From contig JBBRTW010000098.1 in the NCBI GenBank assembly GCA_038244055.1, positions 1 to 18,142 of the forward strand: a stretch of DNA of 18,142 nucleotides. Direction: 5' to 3'. This document shows, piece by piece, positions 14,042 to 18,142 of the stretch. The notes below the pieces were generated by a model. That model ran no database searches and had not been told where the DNA came from. It worked only from the letters and a program-made list of their open reading frames with translations. The position numbers and the translations under genes are program-made. Source of the stretch: DASPKW01 sp038244055. Lineage in GTDB: Bacteria > Planctomycetota > Phycisphaerae > Tepidisphaerales > Tepidisphaeraceae. Position 1 is the first letter of the stretch; each line of letters opens with the position of its first letter.

Positions 14042-14059
14042 CGCTCCGCTTGCGGAGCG
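14042..14059. repeat. Perfect hairpin CGCTCCG-CTTG-CGGAGCG
   Basis: A 7-bp perfect stem with a CTTG loop in the 206-bp divergent region between the GH99-like gene and the secreted protein gene. There is no T-tract. It could be an operator for the divergent pair or a dispersed palindrome; nothing in the sequence decides. Confidence 0.45.
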
Positions 14060-14136
14060 CGTCCAGCGGCGTCAAACAGCCCATCCGCCGCTCCATCGCC
14101 TTCTGACATTCACCGCCCGCGCCGGTATGTCATTAC

Positions 14137-15711
14137 ATGCCCCGCGAATATCAATCTTCCGCCTGGCCCATCCGATCCACTCGACTTCTTCCGCTCCTGG
14201 CGTTTCTTGCACTGATTGTCGCCAATGCCCGCGCCGCCGATGCCCCGTCGAGATGGGCGAGCGCATGGAAGGATTCCAAGCCGCTGACGCCCGAGCAAAC
14301 CCGCGCCTTCATTCGCCGTCTGGCGGATTATGTGATCGCCAACCACATGAAGAAAGATGATTCTCCGCAGCGGGGGATGACCTACGAATATTTCGAAGTC
14401 GCCAGGAAGGGGAAGGAGGATCAGTTCGTCCAGGGGGAGGCGCTGGACACGATGCACGATGGGGCGTGGTTCGCGGTGGCGCTGGCGGCGGCGTATCGCG
14501 CAACGGGCGATGAGTATTACAAGGAGGCGTTGGATCGGTGGTCCCTGTCGTTCTATTGCAAAATGCTGAATCACGGCGATACGCTGTTTTCGGGCAAGGT
14601 CGTGCATGTTCGGCCGGATAAGGCGCAGACTTGGAAGGAGTCGAAAGAGTGGTTGTTGCAGGAGGGGGAAAAGGGCTTCGTGCCGTACTGGTGGGATGAT
14701 GGCGGCAGCGTGAGTCTGGAACGGGTGCTGAACAAAAAAATCGAGCCGGATTTCCCGGCGCTGGATGCCTATCTGGCGGCCCATCAAGCTAATCCTCAGT
14801 TTCGACTCGGCGGATATTCCCTGGGTTCTTCAAATCACATGGCTCAGGATCTGGGCGTGCTCCTTGAAGCGAACTGGCTTCTATTTCGCAATGACCCGGA
14901 CCCGCGCGGCCGGAAGTGGGCGGCCGAGTTAACCGATGCGGCGCGGAATCTCGAGCGATGCCGCACGAATCATGGCAGTCCGAATATTCCGGCCGTGCTG
15001 GCACCGTTCGCGCTTGCAACCGCCGACGCCAAAGCCCTCAAGGCGATTCCCGATCCCAGCCGCGATGCGCTCTGGCAACCGGATAACCATTACACCCGGG
15101 CGCTGATGCCGGCCAAGGCGGGCGTAAAGTCCTCCGCGCCCGGCTTCGCCGATGATGCGGAGTATCTCTATTACGCCGGTATCGCCCGCGCAGGTGGAGA
15201 ATTGCCTGAGCCGCTGGCCTTCAAACTGATCTACGATGCCTACACCCATCCGCTGCTCTATCGCTACTACTGCGACGATGAAGCGCCGCCGCCGGGAATC
15301 AACGGCTTCGACCTGCATCCCTACAACTGGATCGATGGCAAGCCGGTGGATTACCGGTCGGACCGAAAAGGCCCCGGCAAAAACCCCCGGCCAACAGGTT
15401 CGCGCTTTGGCCCGCAGAACATGGCGGTATGTGGGTGGGCGCTGCAGGCGATGAAGAAGTATCCGCGCATCGTGAAACGCTCGGCTGGTGTTTGGGAAGG
15501 GCGATATATGAAATTTCACGAGGAAAGCGGTCGCGAAATCTACATCGATGATGCGCCGCCCAGGGCATGGGACAAAGATCAAATTCGCGGCGGGCAGGCG
15601 GTGTTGATGGGTTTGCAGGGAATCGTCCCGAAGCATGATGGCGTGGAGTTTCACCTCCTGGCCGACCGTCTGCCGTTCACGCTGAAGTTTTACACCCAGC
15701 CCAACTCGTAA
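14137..15711 (+). CDS. Secreted protein, probable alpha/alpha-barrel carbohydrate-active enzyme
   Basis: A 524-residue protein with a clear signal peptide (RLLPLLAFLALIVANARA, cleavage near residue 33). The mature part is mostly helical, with repeated helix pairs such as DTMHDGAWFAVALAAAYRAT and HMAQDLGVLLEANWLLF and many Trp/Tyr/His/Asp residues, consistent with the (alpha/alpha) toroid of several polysaccharide lyases and unsaturated-glycan hydrolases. No exact family was recognised, so the enzyme class is a guess. The final segment (about 480-524) looks like a small beta domain. It is divergent from a GH99-like gene with 206 bp between, so the two may share control. No Shine-Dalgarno sequence precedes the ATG; the start is chosen from the signal peptide. 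After the TAA the same frame remains open for another 154 codons. Confidence 0.75.
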   Translation: MPREYQSSAWPIRSTRLLPLLAFLALIVANARAADAPSRWASAWKDSKPLTPEQTRAFIRRLADYVIANHMKKDDSPQRGMTYEYFEVARKGKEDQFVQGEALDTMHDGAWFAVALAAAYRATGDEYYKEALDRWSLSFYCKMLNHGDTLFSGKVVHVRPDKAQTWKESKEWLLQEGEKGFVPYWWDDGGSVSLERVLNKKIEPDFPALDAYLAAHQANPQFRLGGYSLGSSNHMAQDLGVLLEANWLLFRNDPDPRGRKWAAELTDAARNLERCRTNHGSPNIPAVLAPFALATADAKALKAIPDPSRDALWQPDNHYTRALMPAKAGVKSSAPGFADDAEYLYYAGIARAGGELPEPLAFKLIYDAYTHPLLYRYYCDDEAPPPGINGFDLHPYNWIDGKPVDYRSDRKGPGKNPRPTGSRFGPQNMAVCGWALQAMKKYPRIVKRSAGVWEGRYMKFHEESGREIYIDDAPPRAWDKDQIRGGQAVLMGLQGIVPKHDGVEFHLLADRLPFTLKFYTQPNS

Positions 15712-15783
15712 GGATCGCACGACGTTATCTCCGTCAATGAGGACACCACCGCATCGGCCGCCAATGATCGCGGCGAGAAGCTG

Positions 15784-16173
15784 ATGTTAAAAACGCTGTC
15801 GGTGACGAAGGAGGGCGCGATCGAGGTGTTCCTCCCCGCCACCGTCGTCAAAGGCCAGGGACAATGGGGCAACATCATCGAGCATGGCCGCTACTCGATT
15901 GCCTTCAATGATCAAGCCCGTAACCTCTATTTCATGAGCCGCGCCGAAGAGGTCCAGGCCGCGCTCGAGCGCGAACTGTCGATGGGCCTGGTCACCTGGC
16001 AGGCGATCTTCAATGAACTCGGCTACGTCCCCACCGGCCTGGGCGAAGCCCGCTGGCAACGCTTCAGCGATACGGGCGGATATGCCCATCTCATCAAGGC
16101 GGCGTCACAATGGTTGATCTATTTGCAGGATAGGCGTGATTGGGAGATGCTGAATGTGCCGAAGGTGAACTGA
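15784..16173 (+). CDS. Hypothetical protein, 129 aa (possibly 5'-truncated)
   Basis: Not recognised. The predicted product is soluble, with a beta-rich start (MLKTLSVTKEGAIEVFLPAT), a central helix (RAEEVQAALERELSMG) and a C-terminal helical part with several Trp residues. The frame is the same as that of the preceding secreted-protein gene and is open from that gene's TAA (15709-15711) through 24 codons with coding-like GC-rich third positions to this ATG. Either the true start was lost, or the two were once parts of one reading frame, or the start is a non-canonical codon. No Shine-Dalgarno sequence is seen at 15784. Function unknown. Confidence 0.5.
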   Translation: MLKTLSVTKEGAIEVFLPATVVKGQGQWGNIIEHGRYSIAFNDQARNLYFMSRAEEVQAALERELSMGLVTWQAIFNELGYVPTGLGEARWQRFSDTGGYAHLIKAASQWLIYLQDRRDWEMLNVPKVN

Positions 16174-16621
16174 TGGTGATGCCAGGAACCTCGTCGTGAG
16201 AGGCGCTGCCTACACCGCCAACGCCGCCACCGCTCTCAATTGCCGAGCGGCATCTCGCCGGCCCACCGAAGCGATCAAAGCGAATGGCTTTAGAATCATC
16301 GTCACCCTCCCGATAGGAAAATAGTAAACGCCACGAATTAGGGCAGCGCGTCGAGAGCGAAGCGACCTGGGCGTCGCGGCTGGCCTTCACCCATCGAATC
16401 GCTGCGCCAGCCGAACCAATGCGACGTTCAGAATTCATCATTCAGAATTCATCATTCATCCCACATCTTGCCTTTCCCCCAACCCCCCATTAGTCTCAAC
16501 ACCCTACGCAACCACCTCCGGTTCACACGTCTCAACCGGATCGACGTCTCTGAGTTGCCATCACCATCGCGGCCTTCGCGCCTCCCCAAAAGTGCCGGCC
16601 GCCAACCCCATGAGGTATTCC
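16174..16621. other. 448-bp gap without a gene
   Basis: No convincing ORF on either strand. It holds a 14-bp tandem duplication at 16427-16454 and a C-rich stretch near 16480-16500. A 115-codon minus-strand ORF (16094-16441) starts inside the tandem repeat and lacks protein-like composition. Any promoter for the next gene should lie here, but none is clear. Confidence 0.6.
16427..16454. repeat. Tandem 14-bp repeat TTCAGAATTCATCA x2
   Basis: Two exact copies (16427-16440 and 16441-16454), followed by a partial third (TTCATC). The units contain EcoRI-like GAATTC palindromes. AT-rich against a GC-rich background, and noncoding. Confidence 0.9.
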
Positions 16622-17242
16622 ATGGAATCCCAGAACCAGGGGCCGTCACAGGCTTCCACTCCCGCGCCGCGCGATCCCCGCGATCCCCGCGATCCCCGCG
16701 AACCGCGCGATCCCCGCGATGGCCGCGATCCCCGCGAACCGCGCGAACAACGCGACCGCATTCAATCCTTCGAACAGATGAAAGTCTGGCAGGAGGCCCA
16801 CGCTCTGGTCCTGCGAATTTTCGAGGTCACCGCTCACATCCCCTCCGATCATCAGGAGGGCTTCGCAGCCCTGATGGAGAAGACCGCGATCGAAGTCCCC
16901 AAGGCCGTCGCCGAAGGCTTCAAGCGCCGCGGCTCGCGCAACAAGGCTCACTATTACAATCTCGCGCAGTCGTCGCTCGAAGCGCTCCGCTACATGCTGA
17001 TCCTCGGCCGCGATCTCAAGTTCCTCCCCGATTTCGACGACCTCTGGACCCGCGCCGATCAGGTCTCACGCATGCTCGATGGCCTGGTGCGCTCCATGAC
17101 CCGCTCCAACCGCGGCCCCGGCCGAGGCGATAACCGCAACGACAATCGCCGTCGCGGCGGTGGTGGCGGCCGACACCGCGATGATGAACCGCACGATGCC
17201 CCGGCCTCCAATCACGATGATGATTGGGATGATGAGGAGTAA
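16622..17242 (+). CDS. Four-helix bundle (23S-IVS-type) protein with disordered tails
   Basis: The centre (about residues 48-160) matches the four-helix bundle family first seen in 23S rRNA intervening sequences: SFEQMKVWQEAHALVLRIFEVT, HQEGFAALMEKTAIEVPKAVAEGF, YNLAQSSLEALRYMLILGRDL (quoted in parts) and a final helix. Unusually, it is flanked by long low-complexity tails: an N-terminal run of DPR/EPR triplets (17-46) and a C-terminal Arg/Gly-rich segment (NRGPGRGDNRND, then RRRGGGGGRHR) ending in an acidic HDDDWDDEE. Family members are usually about 120 residues with almost no tails; this one is 206. The Arg/Gly tail suggests RNA contact, which is inference. ATG 16622 is chosen for GAGG at 16612-16615 with 6-nt spacing; ATG 16610 and GTG 16592 are alternatives. 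Strong hairpins follow the stop. Confidence 0.85.
   Translation: MESQNQGPSQASTPAPRDPRDPRDPREPRDPRDGRDPREPREQRDRIQSFEQMKVWQEAHALVLRIFEVTAHIPSDHQEGFAALMEKTAIEVPKAVAEGFKRRGSRNKAHYYNLAQSSLEALRYMLILGRDLKFLPDFDDLWTRADQVSRMLDGLVRSMTRSNRGPGRGDNRNDNRRRGGGGGRHRDDEPHDAPASNHDDDWDDEE
16669..16757 (+). repeat. Coding 9-bp tandem repeat (DPR/EPR/GPR-type triplets)
   Basis: Degenerate units of CGCGATCCC/CGCGAACCG type, about nine in tandem, encode an Asp-Pro-Arg / Glu-Pro-Arg run at the N-terminus of the four-helix-bundle protein. A length that is a multiple of 3 lets copy number change without a frameshift. Confidence 0.85.
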
Positions 17243-17244
17243 CA

Positions 17245-17310
17245 GGGTCGGGAGCCGGCCACCAAGAATGCCAATTGCGCCGTAAATCGTTCCCCGGCTC
17301 CCGACCCTTT
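17245..17310 (+). terminator. Long perfect hairpin after the four-helix-bundle gene, possible terminator
   Basis: A 14-bp perfect stem, GGGTCGGGAGCCGG (17245-17258) with CCGGCTCCCGACCC (17294-17307), starting 3 nt after the stop codon and followed by TTTCTC. The 35-nt loop and short T-run are unusual for an intrinsic terminator; it could equally be a stable mRNA 3' end. Confidence 0.6.
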
Positions 17311-17320
17311 CTCGTGAACC

Positions 17321-17350
17321 GATGCCGTGCGCCGTCCCGCGCACGGCATC
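17321..17350. terminator. Second perfect hairpin, 12-bp stem
   Basis: GATGCCGTGCGC (17321-17332) pairs exactly with GCGCACGGCATC (17339-17350) around the loop CGTCCC, followed by TTGCTT. It comes 10 nt after the end of the previous hairpin's T-run. Together they form a tandem stem-loop block between the gene and the rRNA-leader-like region. Confidence 0.55.
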
Positions 17351-17773
17351 TTGCTTCCCAACATAATCAACAGCCTCCAATCGCGAATAACCCCTGTAAT
17401 CACAGTGATTTACCCAACACTACGAAAAAATCCGCATTAAGGGTTGAACAAGCGATGGCTTTGAGCGTATGATTAGCTCGGCTGGAACGGAACGAGGAAT
17501 CCTACCGACGACCTGATTTCGCTGCGGTGTTTTAACTGTGGCCTCATGAATCCCGGCGTCAAACGCGTCTTTTCGACGTGACTCATTCCTTAAAAACACG
17601 AGTGCCTGCGGGTTGCGGTCGGTTGTCTCCACGATTTGGATTCATGACTGCTGAGTCCGCTCGCCGATAGCTTGTGTCCCGTCTGTTGTTGTGGTGCGGG
17701 CATTCCTGCCTGCGGCCAAACGACGGTGTTAACAGGCTGCGAAACTCTGACAAAGAATTTTCGCGACAGCCAG
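17351..17773. other. Gap without a recognised gene
   Basis: No ORF here has protein-like composition on either strand. The stretch holds copy 2 of the GTGGTGCGGGC repeat and, at its right end, an AT-rich AAAGAATTTT (17752-17761) in the place of an UP element for the promoter that follows. Overlapping minus-strand ORFs of 170-174 codons (17583-18114) cover this and the leader region and are judged spurious. Confidence 0.6.
17686..17713. repeat. Dispersed GTGGTGCGGGC repeat, copy 2
   Basis: TTGTTGTGGTGCGGGC at 17686-17701 is identical over 16 bases to 6394-6409 and continues with ATTCCTGCCTGC, similar to the first copy's tail. Both copies are intergenic and in the same orientation. Confidence 0.75.
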
Positions 17774-17801
17774 TTGACAAGAGAATGGGTATCGATACTA
17801 T
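17774..17801 (+). promoter_or_regulatory. Sigma-70-type promoter, probably for an rRNA operon
   Basis: The -35 TTGACA (17774-17779) is a perfect match, with a 16-bp spacer and -10 TACTAT (17796-17801). A GC-rich discriminator (CTGCGACCCC) follows, as is common at stringently controlled rRNA promoters, and an AT-rich stretch lies at about -50. Predicted start is about 17808. No ORF follows on this strand. Confidence 0.55.
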
Positions 17802-17916
17802 CTGCGACCCCACTGACGCAAACGCCCAGTTGGAATCGCCCCACGGTTGCGGTAACGAAAGTGCCGACAACGGTTTGCGAGAAGTCGGCCCCGGCAACGG
17901 GAGTTCGATGGATCGC

Positions 17917-17928
17917 AGCTCTTTGACA
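17917..17928 (+). promoter_or_regulatory. boxA-like antitermination site
   Basis: AGCTCTTTGACA matches the E. coli rRNA boxA, TGCTCTTTAACA, at 10 of 12 positions. It lies about 110 nt after the predicted start of the promoter at 17774, a reasonable place for boxA in an rRNA leader. This suggests that a 16S (or other) rRNA gene lies just beyond the right edge. Confidence 0.55.
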
Positions 17929-18016
17929 AGTGAATGAATCGGACGCCGCGAGGATGTGAGCGGCCGGTCGGAAGGTTCTGACGCAAGTCGGGATTGGAAG
18001 GCGCGGTCGCACGAAT

Positions 18017-18138
18017 CTTGAAGTGAAAACTTCAAGCTTGAAGTAAAACTCAAGCATCTTCGCGGTACACACGCAAGAAGTGATCTTTTGATCATTCCTT
18101 GAGTTAACCGGCATCCGCCTACGCGGGTGGGTGTCGGT
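18017..18138 (+). other. Cluster of hairpins in the putative rRNA leader
   Basis: Three predicted stem-loops lie close together: CTTGAAGT-GAAA-ACTTCAAG (18017-18036), a perfect 8-bp stem with a GNRA tetraloop that overlaps the 16-bp palindrome at 18029-18044; TGATC-TTTT-GATCA (18081-18094); and a stem near the edge with ACCGGCA/TGTCGGT (18107-18113 with 18132-18138) and an inner CCGC/GCGG. They could be processing or folding elements of an rRNA precursor. No part of mature rRNA was recognised inside the window. Confidence 0.5.
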
Positions 18139-18142
18139 AAGC

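Noticed and set aside
16094..16441. 115-codon minus-strand ORF
   Set aside because: It starts within the 14-bp tandem repeat and overlaps the end of the plus-strand hypothetical gene; composition is not protein-like.
17583..18114. Overlapping 170- and 174-codon minus-strand ORFs near the right edge
   Set aside because: They cover a promoter, a boxA-like site and several hairpins of a probable rRNA leader, overlap one another in two frames, and show no domain.

Overview
The window looks like a GC-rich planctomycete chromosome. The evidence is a DUF1553 (planctomycete cytochrome-linked family) gene beside a Tat-exported DUF1501 gene, a membrane protein with the CPKCGYDLR...CPECG zinc ribbon common in that phylum, a XylR-type regulator, and many short dispersed repeats between genes. 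All identifications were made by reading the sequence; no database search was run.

Layout. Positions 1-3123 (+): the 3' end of a DUF1553 gene, a small orphan ORF, and a DUF1501 gene with a Tat signal. Positions 3185-3555 (+): a ParD-like antitoxin behind a consensus -10 box, followed by what looks like an internally deleted ParE toxin. Positions 3565-6838 (-): a three-gene signalling operon read in the order single-receiver regulator, membrane histidine kinase, NtrC-family sigma-54 activator. Positions 6839-7319: a regulatory intergenic region. Positions 7320-8983 (-): two zinc-ribbon membrane proteins. Positions 9290-15711: a carbohydrate-type locus with a XylR-like LacI/AraC hybrid regulator, a Gfo/Idh/MocA oxidoreductase, a secreted GH99-like TIM-barrel protein with a CBM9-like tail (all -), and a divergent secreted protein (+). 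Positions 15784-17242 (+): an unrecognised ORF and a four-helix-bundle protein with long disordered tails. Positions 17243-18142: strong hairpins, then a promoter, a boxA-like site and a run of hairpins that look like the leader of an rRNA operon lying beyond the right edge.

The most interesting part is 6839-7279. Two sigma-54 (-24/-12) promoters face away from each other, TGGCACCGGCGTTGC on the minus strand (6865-6851) and TGGCACAGCCGTTGC on the plus strand (7026-7040). Between them is a perfect inverted repeat, GAGACAG-N11-CTGTCTC, about 90-100 bp from each -12 element, which is where an NtrC-type enhancer site normally lies. The minus promoter would drive the kinase/activator operon. The plus promoter would drive a transcript of about 230 nt that ends at a strong intrinsic terminator and has no convincing protein gene. 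The inferred model is an autoregulated sigma-54 two-component system that also switches on its own small RNA. The arrangement resembles zraP/zraSR and glmY/glrKR of enterobacteria, but without a recognisable homologue of the target.

The window also carries at least seven kinds of short dispersed or tandem repeat. Several have a 7-bp period, two lie directly against gene 3' ends, and one lies in frame inside a gene.
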